A DNA stretch of 64,000 nucleotides from Rhizomys pruinosus (lineage: Eukaryota; Chordata; Mammalia; Rodentia; Spalacidae), in NCBI GenBank assembly GCA_009823505.1, contig VZQC01013833.1, positions 338,655 to 402,654 of the forward strand. The letters run 5' to 3'. Position 1 is the stretch's first letter. Every line of letters begins with the position of its first letter. Of the stretch, positions 47,451-60,666 are shown in pieces. Below the pieces are notes generated by a model. The model was not told the origin of the DNA. It was given only the letters and a program-made list of their open reading frames with translations, and made no database searches. The translations under genes were made by a program, and so were the position numbers.

Positions 47451-49049
47451 TAAATGATGTACAAATTACCTTTACCCACATATTTTATTTTAACTTATTT
47501 GGTCTTTTTATATCTAGCAAAAGTATCCATTGTGAATCAAGTGAAAACAAAGACACTCACCAACATAAGCAAACAAATAGTATTTGTTAATAGATGATTT
47601 AGAGTTAAAAATCTCAAAAGAAAACCTTTGAAAGGATATGAAAGAAGGGATAGAATATAAGAAGGAAAGGAAGATGGATTGAATATAAGAAATAGGGCAG
47701 CAGATGAATTGGAGCAATTCATATATTACAGATTGGAATGGAAAATGGCACAGCCACCAGGAAAATGGTTTGTGAATTTCATGAAAAAACAAAAGATTTA
47801 GTTACTAATGAAAGAACACCCCAAATCACCGTTTGATAGTCATCCCAGAGACATAAAAATCGGTATAAACAGGTAAAATGAATGAAAGAAATTTAAAATA
47901 CAACTTAAATAGTATTCATACTAATCTTATGACTAACAGTACAAACCAAATATCCCACAGGTTTTGAAAAGTATATCCAGACTGTGAATATCCTTGAGAA
48001 ATACAAAGAGGGAATTACTGACACACACAATACGGATGACTCCTAAAGGAATTCACTGTGCTGAAGAAAAGATTATATATTAGTCCAAGAATGGTGGTAC
48101 AAGCCTGTAATCTCAAAACTCAGGAAGCTTAAGCACAAGGACTGTGCATGGCCATTTGAGGCCAACCGGACTTACATTGGAAAGCCTTGTCTTAGAAAAT
48201 TTAAAAGGTTATATACAATCAGACCTGTCCAACCTGTAGTCTACACTACGAGTGCAGCCACATGTAACCACGGATATCTATGGATGTGGCCCAACACAAA
48301 ATCATAAACTTATTTAAAACATTGAGACTTTTGTGGGTGGGTTTTCTTATGGTTTGAGTATGTAATTATTGAATATGAATTTTGTTGATGACAGACAGCA
48401 TCATGTCACAATGCCGAGGGCTGTGTATACCTGGCTAAATCCATATAGAGAATAGTAAAGTGATGATTTACAGATTTAGAGAAAAGATTAGTAGAGACCA
48501 GCAATTAGAAAATGGGATGGGGGATGGAGGATTGTTAATTGCTGGGAGACAATGTGACTGTAAAAGGACAATCTGAGGGATCATGGAAGTGCTAGAATTA
48601 CTTGGGGGCATGCCAAAAGCAGAGGAAACATGATCCTACCAATATGGCAAAACTGAAATAAAATACATATGTACAAATGCTCACAATTTAATGTAGGGAA
48701 CAAGAGAGGGAGAAGGCTTAGGGGAGAGCAAGGAGGAGGTGAACATGACTAAATATAATGATGCATGTGTGAAAACATATCGAAATCAATTACTATGCAT
48801 GTAAACTAAAAATAAATAAAATAACAAGAGGAAAACATGAATGTAAGAGAAAGTGAGTAAATTTCAATAGTATCTCCACTTTAAATATTGAGGCAGGATT
48901 TCTCAAATGAACGCAGAGCTCAGCAATTCTAAAGCCTAGCTAACCAGCTTGCACTAGGAATCCATTTTTTCCACTTTCCTAGATCTGGGGATACAGGTAC
49001 AGGCAGGCCGTCATGTCAACCCCATATTTACTTGGGTACTGGTATCTGG

Positions 49050-49169
49050 ACACCATTCCTCATAATTCTATGGCAAGCACTCACCCACTAACACTTCTTT
49101 CCAGCCCTGACACCATTCCTCATAAACCTATGGCAAGCACTCACCCACTAACACTTCTTTCCAGCCCTG
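49050..49169. repeat. 60-bp tandem duplication
   Basis: Two direct 60-bp copies, each starting 'acaccattcctcata' and ending 'ctttccagccctg', lie head to tail just before the GA tract of this unit. Other units have a single copy. Confidence 0.92.
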
Positions 49170-49233
49170 CTACTTCTATTAGTCGAAATAGAAAACTACC
49201 AAGATGTTTTTCAGAGAGGAATGAGAGAGAGAA

Positions 49234-49278
<45 letters not shown>

Positions 49279-49857
49279 AAGAGAGAAACTGAGCCTTAGT
49301 ACATCCACAGAATACTATAGAATAACATTCAACACAGTGACTTAGATGATTCTCTAGGCAACATTCTAGGTGAAATAAAAAGTCAATTTCAAATGATTTC
49401 AGACTATATAACCCCAACTATATTAAATATAAGAAAAGACAAACCCAAGAAGAGGGATATCTGATTAGTGGTTGTTAATGGCAGGGACTGGGGATTGTAC
49501 AAGTAGGAGTGTAAGAAACAAAAGGGGTGCCATGGCTTTAAAAAAAGCAAGTAGAATCCTTATGGTAAATTCCTTGATTGTGACAAATTGGTAATGATAT
49601 TTTGTAAAGCTAAATATCTATACGATGAAGAATGCAAATCTATTGATTTTATCCATATTAATATATTTATTTTTTTACAATATAATTTTGTAACATATTC
49701 TCATTAGAAAGCTGTGAACGTAAAATAAGCTCAAATGACATTTAATTATTTTCATTAATTTTAATTAGTAAAAGCTAAGACTAGCTCTCATGAAAGTAGT
49801 TAATACATGTAGATTAAAGAGTTTACATGTACTATGTATGCATCTTTTGTAACTCAC

Positions 49858-49968
49858 CAAAATCAGGATGAACAGAGAAAGGGAATGAATTAAACTCCTC
49901 AATAGTCAATGAACGTACACTGTTAGTCACTATCTTAGGGCCATCATTATCTTCATTTTTCACCAAGT
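49858..49968 (-). CDS. Bend2: repeat exon 3
   Basis: 111 bp with intact ccttacag acceptor and gtgagt donor, phase 1-1. It reads LVKNEDNDGPKIVTNSVRSL then TIEEFNSFPFSVHPDF. Distinguishing changes are Ile to Asn at position 4 (shared with exon 8), Thr after KIV, Glu for Asp in TIEEF, and Phe in SFPFS. No stop, no indel. Confidence 0.78.
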
Positions 49969-51684
49969 CTGTAAGGAAAATATTTTTTTAAATGATGTAC
50001 AAATTACCTTTACCCACATATTTTATTTTAAAATTTTTGGTCTTTTTATATCTAGCAAAAGTAACCATTGCAAATCAAGTGAAAACAAAGATATACACCA
50101 ACATAAGCAAACCAAAAGTATTTGATAATAGATGATTTAAACTTAAAATTCTCAAATGAAAACCTTTGAAAGGATATGAAAAAAGGGATAGAATATAAGA
50201 AGGAAAGGATGATGGATTGAATATAAGAAATAGGGCAGCAGATGAATTGGAGCCATTCATATATTACAGATGGTAATGGAAAATGGCACAGCCACCAGGA
50301 AAATGGTTTGTGAATTTCATGAAAAATCAAAAGATTTAGTTACTTAAGAAAGAGCCCCCCAAATCACCTTTTGATAGTTATCCCAGAGACATGAAAATCG
50401 GTATAAATAGGTAAAATGAATGAAAGAAATTTAAAATACAACTTAAATAGTATTCATAGTCATCTTATGCCTAACAGTCCAAACCAAACATCCCACAGGT
50501 TTTGAAAAGTATATCCAGACTGTGGAATAGGCTTGAGAAATACAAAGAGGGAATGACTGACACACAATACGGATGAGTCCTAAAGGAATTCACTGAAGAA
50601 AAGATTATATATTAGTCCAAGAATGGTGGTACAACCCAGTAATCTCAAAAGTCAGGAAGCGTAAGCACAAGGACTGTGCAGGTCCATTTGAGGCCAACCT
50701 GAGTTACATTGGAAGGCCTTGTCTTAGAAAATTAAAAAGGTTGTATACAATCAGACCTGTCCAATCTGTAGTCTACATTCTGAGTGCAGCCACATTTAAC
50801 CAAGGATATCTATGGATGTGGCCCATCATAAAATCATAAAATTATTTAAAACATTGAGACTTTTGTGGGTGGGTTTTCTTGTGGTTTCAGTGTGTAATTA
50901 TTGAATATGAATTTTGTTGATGACAGACAGCATCATGTCACAAAGCCAAGGGCTGTGTATACCTGGCTAAATCCATATAGACAATAGTAAAGTGATGATT
51001 TACAGATTTAGAGAAAAGATTAGTAGAGACCAGCCATTAGAAAAGGGGATGGGGGATGGGGGAGTGTTAATTGCTGGGAGACAAGGTGATTGTAAAAGGA
51101 CAATCTGAAGGATCATGGAAGTGCTAGAATTACTTGGGGGCATGCCAAAAGCAAAGGACACATGATCCTACCAATATGGTAAAACTGAAATAAAATGCAT
51201 ATGTAAAAATGCTCACAATTTAATGCAGGGAACAAGAGAGGGAGAAGGCTTAGTGGAGAGCAAGGAGGAGGTGAACATGACTAAATATAATGATGCATGT
51301 GTGAAAACATATCGAAATCAATTACTATGCATGTAAACTAAAAATAAATAAAATAACAAGAGGAAAACATGAATGTAAGAGAAAGTGAGTAAATTTCAAT
51401 AGTATCTCCACTTTAAATATTGAGGCAGGATTTCTCAAATGAACCCAGAGCTCAGCAATTCTAATGCCTAGCTAACCAGATTGCTCTAGGAAACCATTAT
51501 TTCCAGTTTCCTAGTTCTGGGGCTACAGATACAGGCAGGCCGCCATGTCAAACTCTTATTCACTTGGGTCCTGGTATCTGGAATACATTCCTCATAATTC
51601 TATGGCAAGCACTCACCCAGTAACTCTTCTTTCCAGCCCTGCTACTTCTAATATTCAAAATAGAAAACTACCAAGATATTTTTC

Positions 51685-51737
<53 letters not shown>

Positions 51738-51739
51738 TG

Positions 51740-52110
51740 AGTAATAGTACATCCACAGAATACTGTAGAATAACATTCAATACAGTGACTTGGATGATTC
51801 TCTAGGCAATATTCTAGGTGAAATAAAAAGCCAATTTCAAAAGATTTCAGACTATATAAACCCATCTTTACTAAAATATAAGAAAAGACAAACCAAAGAA
51901 GAGGTATATATGATTAGTGGTTGTTAATGGCAGGGACTGGGGAGAGTACAAGTAGGAGTGTAAGAGAAAAAAGTGGTGCCATGGCTTTAAATAAAAGCAA
52001 GTGGAATCCTTATGGTAAATTGCTTGATTGTGACAATTTGGAAACTCGGTATTTTATAAAGCTAAATATCTATACAATGAAGTATGCAAATGTATTGTTT
52101 TTATCCATAT
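51740..52110 (+). mobile_element. fossil L1 3' UTR inside array unit (representative)
   Basis: 'ctaggcaatattctaggtga', 'gattagtggttgttaatggc', 'agggactggggagagtacaa' and 'cttgattgtgacaatttgg' follow the pattern of old mammalian L1 (L1M-type) 3' ends. The same block recurs in every unit, so it predates the tandem amplification. Subfamily not determined. Confidence 0.55.
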
Positions 52111-52327
52111 TAATATATTTATTTTGTTAAACTCTAGTTTTGTAAGAAATTCTCATTAGAAAGCTGTGAACCTAAAATACACTCAAATGATATTTAATGA
52201 TATTTAATGATATTTAATTTTTAATTAATTTGAATTAGCAAAAGCTAAGACTAGCTCTCATGAAAGTAGTTAATACATGTAGATTAAAGAGTTTACATGT
52301 ACTATGTATGCATCTTTTCTAACTCAC

Positions 52328-52438
52328 CAAAATCAGGATGAACAGAGCAAGGGAAGGAATGAAACTCATCGATAGTCAATGAACGTACACTGTTAGGTAC
52401 TATCTTAGGGCCATCATTATCTTCAATTTTCACCAAGT
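52328..52438 (-). CDS. Bend2: repeat exon 4
   Basis: 111 bp, acceptor ccttacag, donor here gtgagttag. It reads LVKIEDNDGPKIVPNSVRSL then TIDEFHSFPCSVHPDF. This is close to the majority sequence; the Cys in SFPCS is shared with exons 6, 8 and 9. Its unit and that of exon 5 are nearly identical over 2.4 kb, indicating very recent duplication. Confidence 0.78.
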
Positions 52439-53074
52439 CTGTAAGGAAAATATTTTTTAAATGATGTACAAATTACCTTTGCCCACATATTTTAACTTTT
52501 TTGGTCTTTTTATATCAAGCAAAAGTAGCCATTGTGAGTCAAGTGAAAACAAAGACATTCACCAACATAAGCAAACCAAAAGTATTTGTTAATAGATGAT
52601 TTAGACTTAAAAATCTCAAAAGAAAACCTTTGAAAGGATATGAAAGAAGGGATAGAATATAAGAACGAAAGGATGATGGATTGAATATAAGAAATAGGGC
52701 AGCAGATGAATTCGAGAAATTCATACATTACAGATGAGAATGGAAAATGGCACAGCAAGAACGAAAATGGTTTGTGAATTCCAGAAAAAAAAAGAAAAGA
52801 TTGAGTTACTAAAGAAAAAGACCCCAAAATTACCTTTTGATAGTCATCCCAGGGACATGAAAATCGGTATAAACAGGTAAAGTGAATGAAAGAAATTTAA
52901 ACTACAACTAAATAGTATTCATAGTAATCTTATGCCTAACAGTCCAAACCAAACATCCCACAGGTTTTGAAAAGTATATCCAGACTGTGGAATAGGCTTG
53001 AGAAATACAAAGAGGGAATGACTGACACACACAATACGGATGAGTCCTAAAGGAATTCACTGAAGAAAAGATTA

Positions 53075-53420
53075 TATATTAGTCCAAGAATGGTGGTACA
53101 ACCCTGTAATTCAAAAGTCAGGAAGCGTAAGCACAAGGACTGTGCAGGTCCATTTGAGGCCAACCTGAGTTACATTGGAAGGCCTTGTCTTAGAAAATTA
53201 AAAAGGTTATATACAATCAGACCTGTCCAACCTGTAGTCTACATTCTGAGTGCAGCCACATTTAACCAAGGATAACTATGGATGTGGCCCATCACAAAAT
53301 CATAAACTTATTTAAAACATTGAGACTTTTGTGGGTGGGTTTTCTTGTGGTTTCAGTGTGTAATTATTGAATATGAATTTTGTTGATGACAGACAGCATC
53401 ATGTCACAATGCCAAGTGCT
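53075..53420 (+). repeat. old B1 and DNA-element relic in array unit (representative)
   Basis: About 53085-53205 reads as a proto-B1-like SINE ('gaatggtggtacaaccctgt', 'gttacattggaaggccttgt'). It is followed by 'caatcagacctgtccaacct' and 'ggatgtggcccatcacaaaa'. I recognise the latter as the end of a mammal-wide DNA transposon family but cannot name it with certainty. Both occur in most units. Confidence 0.5.
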
Positions 53421-54150
53421 GTGTATACCTGGCCAAATCCATATAGAGAATAGTAAAGTGATGATTTACAGATTTGGAGAAAAGATTAGTAGAGTCCAGC
53501 CATTAGAAAAGGGGATGGGGGATGGGGGAGTGTTAATTGCTGGGAGACAAGGTGATTGTAAAAGGACAATCTGAGGGATCATGGAAGTGCTAGAATTACT
53601 TGGGGGCATGCCGAAAGCAAAGGACACATGATCCTACCAATATGGTAAAACTGAAATAAAATGCATATGTAAAAATGCTCACAATTTAATGCAGGGAACA
53701 AGAGAGGGAGAAGGCTTAGGGGAGAGCAATGAGGAGGTGAACATGACTAAATATAATGATGCATGTGTGAAAACATATCGAAATCAATTACTATGCATGT
53801 AAACTAAAAATAAATAAAATAACAAGAGGAAAACATGAATGTAAGAGAAAGTGAGTAAATTTCAATAGTATCTCCACTTTAAATATTGAGGCAGGATTTC
53901 TCAAATGAACCCAGAGCTCATCAATTCTAATGCCTAGCTAACCAGATTGCTCTAGGAAACCATTATTTCCACTTTCCTAGTTCTGGGGCTACAGATACAG
54001 GCAAGCCGCCATGTCAAACTCTTATTCACTTGGGTCCTGGTATCTGGAATACATTCCTCATAATTCTATGGCAAGCACTCACCCAGTAACTCTTCTTTCC
54101 AGCCCTGCTACTTCTAATATTCAAAATAGAAAACTACCAAGATATTTTTC

Positions 54151-54201
<51 letters not shown>

Positions 54202-54782
54202 TGAGTAATAGTACATCCACAGAATACTGTAGAATAACATTCAATACAGTGACTTGGATGATTCTCTAGGCAATATTCTAGGTGAAATAAAAAGCCAATT
54301 TCAAAAGATTTCAGACTATATAAACCCATCTTTACTAAAATATAAGAAAAGACAAACCCAAGAAGAGGTATATATGATTAGTGGTTGTTAATGGCAGGGA
54401 TTGGGGAGAGTACAAGTAGGAGTGTAAGAGAAAAAAGTGGTGCCATGGCTTTAAAAAAAAGCAAGTAGAATCCTTATGGTAAATTGCGTGATTGTGACAA
54501 TTTGGAAACTCGGTATTTTATAAAGCTAAATATCTATACAATGAAGTATGCAAATGTATTGTTTTTATCCATATTAATATATTTATTTTGTTAAACTCTA
54601 GTTTTATAAGAAATTCTCATTAGAAAGCTGTGAACCTAAAATACACTCAAATGATATTTAATGATATTTAATTTTTTAATTAATTTTAATTATCAAAAGC
54701 TAAGACTAGCTCTCATGAAAGTAGTTAATACATGTAGATTAAAGAGTTTACATGTACTATGTATGCATCTTTTCTAACTCAC

Positions 54783-54893
54783 CAAAATCAGGATGAACAG
54801 AGGAAGGGAATGAATGAAACTCATCGATAGTCAATGAATGTACACTGTTAGGTACTATCTTAGGGCCATCATTATCTTCAATTTTCACCAAGT
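54783..54893 (-). CDS. Bend2: repeat exon 5
   Basis: 111 bp, intact splice sites, phase 1-1. It reads LVKIEDNDGPKIVPNSVHSL then TIDEFHSFPSSVHPDF. The only amino-acid peculiarity is His for Arg in SVHSL (a CpG-type change in the CGT codon). Together with exon 4 it represents the youngest pair in the array. Confidence 0.78.
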
Positions 54894-56468
54894 CTGTAAG
54901 GAAAATATTTTTTAAATGATGTACAAATTACCTTTACCCACATATTTTAACTTTTTTGGTCTTTTTATATCAAGCAAAAGTAGCCATTGTGAGTCAAGTG
55001 AAAACAAATACATTCACCAACATAAGCAAACCAAAAGTATTTGTTAATAGATGATTTAGACTTAAAAATCTCAAAAGAAAACCTTTGAAAGGATATGAAA
55101 GAAGGGATAGAATATAAGCACGAAGGGATGATGGAATGAATATAAGAAATAGGGCAGCAGATGAATTCGAGAAATTCATACATTACAGATGGGAATGGAA
55201 AATGGCACAGCAAGAACGAAAATGGTTTGCGAATTCCAGAAAAAAAAAAGAAAAGATTTAGTTACTAAAGAAAAAGACCCCAAAGTCACCATTTGATAGT
55301 CATCCCAGGGACATGAAAATCGGTATAAACAGGTAAAGTGAATGAAAGAAATTTAAACTACAACTAAAATAGTATTCATAGTAATCTTATGCCTAACAGT
55401 CCAAACCAAACATCCCACAGGTTTTGAAAAGTATATCCAGACTGGGGAATAGTCTTGAGAAATACAAAGTGGGAATGACTGACACACACAATATGGATGA
55501 GTCCTAAAGGAATTCACTGTGCTGAAGAAAAGATTACGTATTAGTCCAAGAATGGTGGTACAACCCTGTAATCCCACATATAAGAAAGGATATCTATGGA
55601 TGTGGCCCAACACAAAATCATAAATTTATTTAACACATAGAGACTTTTGTGGGTGGGTTTACTTGTGGCTTGACTGTGTAATTATTAAATATGAATTTTG
55701 TTGATGACAGACAGAATCATGTCACAATGCCAAGGGCTGTGTATACCTGCCTGATTGCATATAGAGAATAGTAAAGTGATGATTTACAGATTTGGAGAAA
55801 AGATTAGTAGAGACCAGCCATTAGAAAAAGGGATGGGGGATGGGGGAGTGTTAATTGCTTGGAGAAAATGTGATTGTAAAAGGACAATCTGAGGGATCAT
55901 GGAAGTGCTAGCATTACTTGGGGGCATGCCTAAAATAGAGGAGACATGATCCTACCAATATGGTAAAACTGAAATAAAATTCATATGTACAAATGCTCAC
56001 AATTTAATGCACGAAACAACAAAGGGAGAAGGCTTAGGGGAGAGTAATGAGGATGTGAACATGACTAAATATAATGATGCATGTGTTAAAACGATTCGAA
56101 ATACATTACTATGCATGTTAACTAAAAATTATTTAAATAACCAGAGGAAAACATGAATGTAAGAGAAAGTGAGTAAGTTTCAATAGTATCTCCACTTTAT
56201 ATATTGAGGCAGGATTTCTCAAATGAACCCCGAGCTCAACAATTCTAATGCCTAGCTAACCAGCTTGCTCTAGGAATCCATTATTTCCTCTTTCCTAGTT
56301 CTCGGGCTACAGGTACAGGCAGGCTGCCATGTCAACCTCTCATTTACTTGGGTCCTGGTATCTGGACTCCATTACTCAAAATTCTATGGTATTCACTCAA
56401 ACGCTAACTCTTCTTTCCAATCCTGCTACATCTAATAGTCAAAATACAAAACTACCAAGATGTTTTTC

Positions 56469-56522
<54 letters not shown>

Positions 56523-57113
56523 AGAGAGAGAGAGAAAGAGAGAAACTGAGCCATAATACATACACAGAATTCTATAGAATAACATTCAACTCAGTGACTT
56601 GGATGATTCTCTAGGAAATATTCTAGGTGAAATAAAAAGCCAATTTCAAAAGATTGTAGACTATATAAACCCATCTATAGTAAAATATAAGAAAAGACAA
56701 ACCAAAGAAGAGGGATATCTGATTAGTGGTTGTTAATGGCAGGGACTGGGGAGAGTACAAGTAGGCATACAAGAGACGAAAGGGGAGCCATGGCTTTAAA
56801 AAAGCAAGTGTAATCCTTATGGTAAATTACTTGATTCTGACAATTTGGAAACGATATTTTATAAAGCTAAATATCTAAATGATGAAGAATGCAAATCTAT
56901 TGATTTTATCCATATTAATATATTTATTTTGTTACACTCTAATTTTGTAAGATATTCTCATTAGAAAGCTGTGAACCTAAAATAAACTAAAATGACATTT
57001 AATTTTTTCATTAATTTTAATTACCAAAAGCTAAGACTAGCTCTCATAAAAGTAGTTAATACATGTAGATTAAAGAGTTTACATGTACTATGTATGCATC
57101 TTTTGTAACTCAC

Positions 57114-57224
57114 CAAAATCAGGATGAACAGAGCAAGGGAAGGAATGAAACTCATCGATAGTCAATGAACGTACACTGTTAGGTACTATCTTAGGGCAAT
57201 AATTATCTTCAATTTTCAAAAAGT
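57114..57224 (-). CDS. Bend2: repeat exon 6, clustered changes
   Basis: 111 bp, frame open, splice sites intact. It reads FLKIEDNYCPKIVPNSVRSL then TIDEFHSFPCSVHPDF. The first eleven codons carry four replacements otherwise constant in the array: Leu to Phe, Val to Leu, Asp to Tyr and Gly to Cys. All arise from G-to-T changes on the coding strand. The rest equals exon 4. It may be under weaker constraint, or may contain base-call errors. Confidence 0.7.
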
Positions 57225-57980
57225 CTGTAAGGAAAATATTTTTTAAATGATGTACAAATTACCTTTACCCACTTATTTTATTTTAACTTTTTTGGTCTTT
57301 TTATATCTAACAAAAGTATCCATTGTGAATCAAGTGAAAACAAAGATGGGGGATGGGGAGTGTTAAATGCTTGGAGAAATTGTGATTGTAAAAGAACAAT
57401 CTGAGGGATCATGGAAGTGCTAGAATTACTTGGGGACATGCCTAAAATAGAGGACACATGATCCTACGAATATGGTAAAACTGAAATAAAATACATATGT
57501 ACAAATGCTCACAATTTAATGCAGGGAACAAGAGAGGGAGAAGGCTTAGGGGAGAGCAAGGGGGAGGTGAACATGACTAAATATAATGATGCATGTGTGA
57601 AAATATATCGACATCCATTACTATGCATGTTAACTAAAAATTAATAAAATAACAAGAGGAAAACATGAATGTAAGAGAAAGTGAGTAAATTTCAATAGTA
57701 TCTCCACTTAAAATATTGCGGCAGGATTTCTCAAATGAAACCAGAGCTCAGCAGTTCTAATGCCTAGCTAAACAGCTTGCTCTAGGAATCCATTATTTTC
57801 ACTTTCCTAGTTATTGGACTGCATGTACAGGAAGGCCGACATGTCAACCTCTTATTTACTTGGGTCCTAGTTTCTGGTCTACATTTCTCATAATTCTATA
57901 GCAAGCACTCACCCACTAACTCTTCGTTCCAGCTCTGCTACTTCTAATAGTCAAAAAAGAAAACTACCAAGATATTTTTC

Positions 57981-58031
<51 letters not shown>

Positions 58032-58603
58032 TGAGCCATAGAACATCCACAGAATACTGTAGAATAACATTCAACACAGTGACTTGGATGAATGACTAGG
58101 CAATATACAAGGTGAAATAAAAAGCCAATTTCAAAAGATTTCAGACTATATAAACCCATCTATACTAAAATATAAGAAAAGACAAACCCAAGAAGAGGGA
58201 TATCTGATTAGTGGTTGTTAATGGCAGGGACTGGGGAGAGTACAAGTAGGAGTGTAAGAGAAAAAAAGGGGTGCCATGGCTTTAAAAAAAGCAAGTGGAA
58301 TCCTTATGGTAAATGAATTGATTGTGACAAATTGGAAACTCGGTATTTTATAAAGCTAAATATCTATACAATGAAGTATGCAAATGTATTGTTTTTATCC
58401 ATATTAATATATTTATTTTCTTACACTCTAATTTTGTAAGATATTCTCATTAGAAAGCTGTGAACCTAAAGTAAACTCAAATGACATTTAATTTTTTTCA
58501 TTAATTTTAATTAGCAAAAGCTAAGACTAGCTCTCATGAAAGTAGTTAATACATGTAGATTAAATAGTTTACATGTACTATGTATGCATCTTTTGTAACT
58601 CAC
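57225..58603. repeat. shortened array unit
   Basis: At about 57345 the sequence jumps from 'caagtgaaaacaaagatg' straight to 'ggggatggggagtgttaaa'. About 1 kb (fossil L1 end, old B1, DNA-element relic) is skipped, giving an exon spacing of 1,490 bp here against about 2,450 bp elsewhere. The exons on either side are intact. Confidence 0.85.
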
Positions 58604-58714
58604 CAAAATCAGGATGAACAGAGGAAGGGAATGAATGAAACTCATCGATAGTCAATGAACGTACACTGTTAGGTAATATCTGAGGGCCATTATTATCTTC
58701 AATTTTCACCAAGT
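58604..58714 (-). CDS. Bend2: repeat exon 7
   Basis: 111 bp, intact splice sites, phase 1-1. It reads LVKIEDNNGPQILPNSVRSL then TIDEFHSFPSSVHPDF. Asn for Asp in EDNNG is private to this copy. Gln in GPQ is shared with exon 2, and Leu in IL with exon 9. Confidence 0.78.
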
Positions 58715-60429
58715 CTGTAAGGAAAACATTTTTTTAAATGATGTACAAATTACCTTTACCCACATATTTTATTTTAACTTTTTTGATACTTTTACATCAA
58801 GCAAAACTATCCATTGTGAGTCAAGTGAAAACAAAGATATTCACCAACATAAGCAAAACAAAAGTATTTAATAGATGATTTAGACTTAAAATCTCAAAAG
58901 AAAACCTTTGAAAGGATATGAAAGAAGGGAAAGAATATAAGAACGAAAGGATTTTGGATTGAATATAAGAAATAGGGCAGCAGATGAATTCGAGCAATTC
59001 ATACATTACAGATGGGAATGGAAAATGGCACAGCAACAAGGAAAATGGTTTGTGAATTCCAGAAAAAAAAAAAAAGATTTAGTTACTAAAGAAAGAGCCC
59101 CCCAAATAACCATTTGATAGTCATCCCAGAGACATGAAAATTGGTATAAACAGGTAAAGTGAATGAAAGAAATTTAAACTACAACTTAAATAGTATTCAT
59201 AGTAATCTTATGCCTAACAGTCCAAACCGAACATCCCACAGGTTTTGAAAAGTATATCCAGACTGCGGAATAGTCTTAAGAAATACAAAGAGGGAATGAC
59301 TGAAACACACAATATGGATGAGTCCTAAATGAATTCACTGTGCTGAAGAAAAGATTACATATTAATCCAAGAATGGTGGTACAACCCTGTAATCCCAAAA
59401 CTCGGGAAGCTTAGGCAAGATGACTGTGCATGTCCATTTGAGGGCAACCGGAGTTACATTGGAAGGCCTTGTCATAGAAAATTACAAAAGGTTATATACA
59501 ATCAGACCTGTCCAACATGTAGTCTACAATCCAAATGCAGCCACATATAACCAAGGATATCTATGGATGTGGCCCAACACAAAATCATAAACTTATTTAA
59601 AACATTGAGACTTTTGTGGGTGGGTTTACTTGTGGCTTGACTGTGTAATTTTTAAATATGAATTTTGTTGATGACAGACAGAATCATGTCACAATGCCAA
59701 GGGCTGTGTATACCTGCCTGATTCCATATAGAGAATAGTAAAATGATGAGTTACAGATTTGGAGAAAAGATTAGTAGAGACCTGCCATTATAAAAAGGGA
59801 TGGGTGATGGGGGAGTGTTAATTGCTTGGAGAAATTGTGATTGTAAAATGACAATCTGAGGGATCATGGAAGTGCTAGAATTACTTGGGGACATGCCTAT
59901 AGTAGATGACACATGATCCTACCAATATGGTAAAACTGAAATAATATACAAATGTACAAATGGTAACAATTTAATGCAGGGAACAATGGAGGGAGAAGGC
60001 TTAGGGGAGAGCAATGAGGATGTGGACATGACTAAATATAATGATGCATGTGTTAAAACGAATCGAAATACATTACTATGCATATTAACTAAAAATGATT
60101 AAAATAACCAGAGGAAAACATGAATGTAAGACAAAGTGAGTAAGTTTCAACAGTATCTCCACTTTATATATTGAGGCAGAATTTCTCAAATGAACCCCGA
60201 GCTCAACACTTCTAATGCCTATCTAAACAGCTTGCTCTAGGAATCCATTATTTCCTCTTTCCTAGTTCTGGGGCTACAGGTACAGGCAGGCTGCCATGTC
60301 AACATCTCATTTACTTGGGACCTGGTTTCTGGACTCCATTCCTGAAAATTCTATGGCAAGCACCCAAACACTAGCTCTTCTTTCCAATCCTGCTACATCT
60401 AATAGTCAAAATACAAAACTACCAAGATG

Positions 60430-60437
60430 TTTTTCAG

Positions 60438-60496
<59 letters not shown>

Positions 60497-60606
60497 TGAG
60501 CCATAGTACATCCACAGAATACTGTAGAATAACATTCAACACAGTGACTTCTTTCCAGCCCTGCTACTTCTAATAGTCGAAATAGAAAAATACCAAGATG
60601 TTTTAG

Positions 60607-60664
<58 letters not shown>
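60430..60664. repeat. duplicated GA tract segment
   Basis: A ~170-bp segment ('ctgctacttctaatagtc', 'accaagatgttt', GA tract, 'gaaactgagccata', 'acattcaacacagtgactt') occurs twice in direct succession, so this unit has two GA tracts (60439-60494 and 60610-60664). The copies differ at several bases. This explains the longer unit (2,631 bp between exons 7 and 8). Confidence 0.85.
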
Positions 60665-60666
<2 letters not shown>

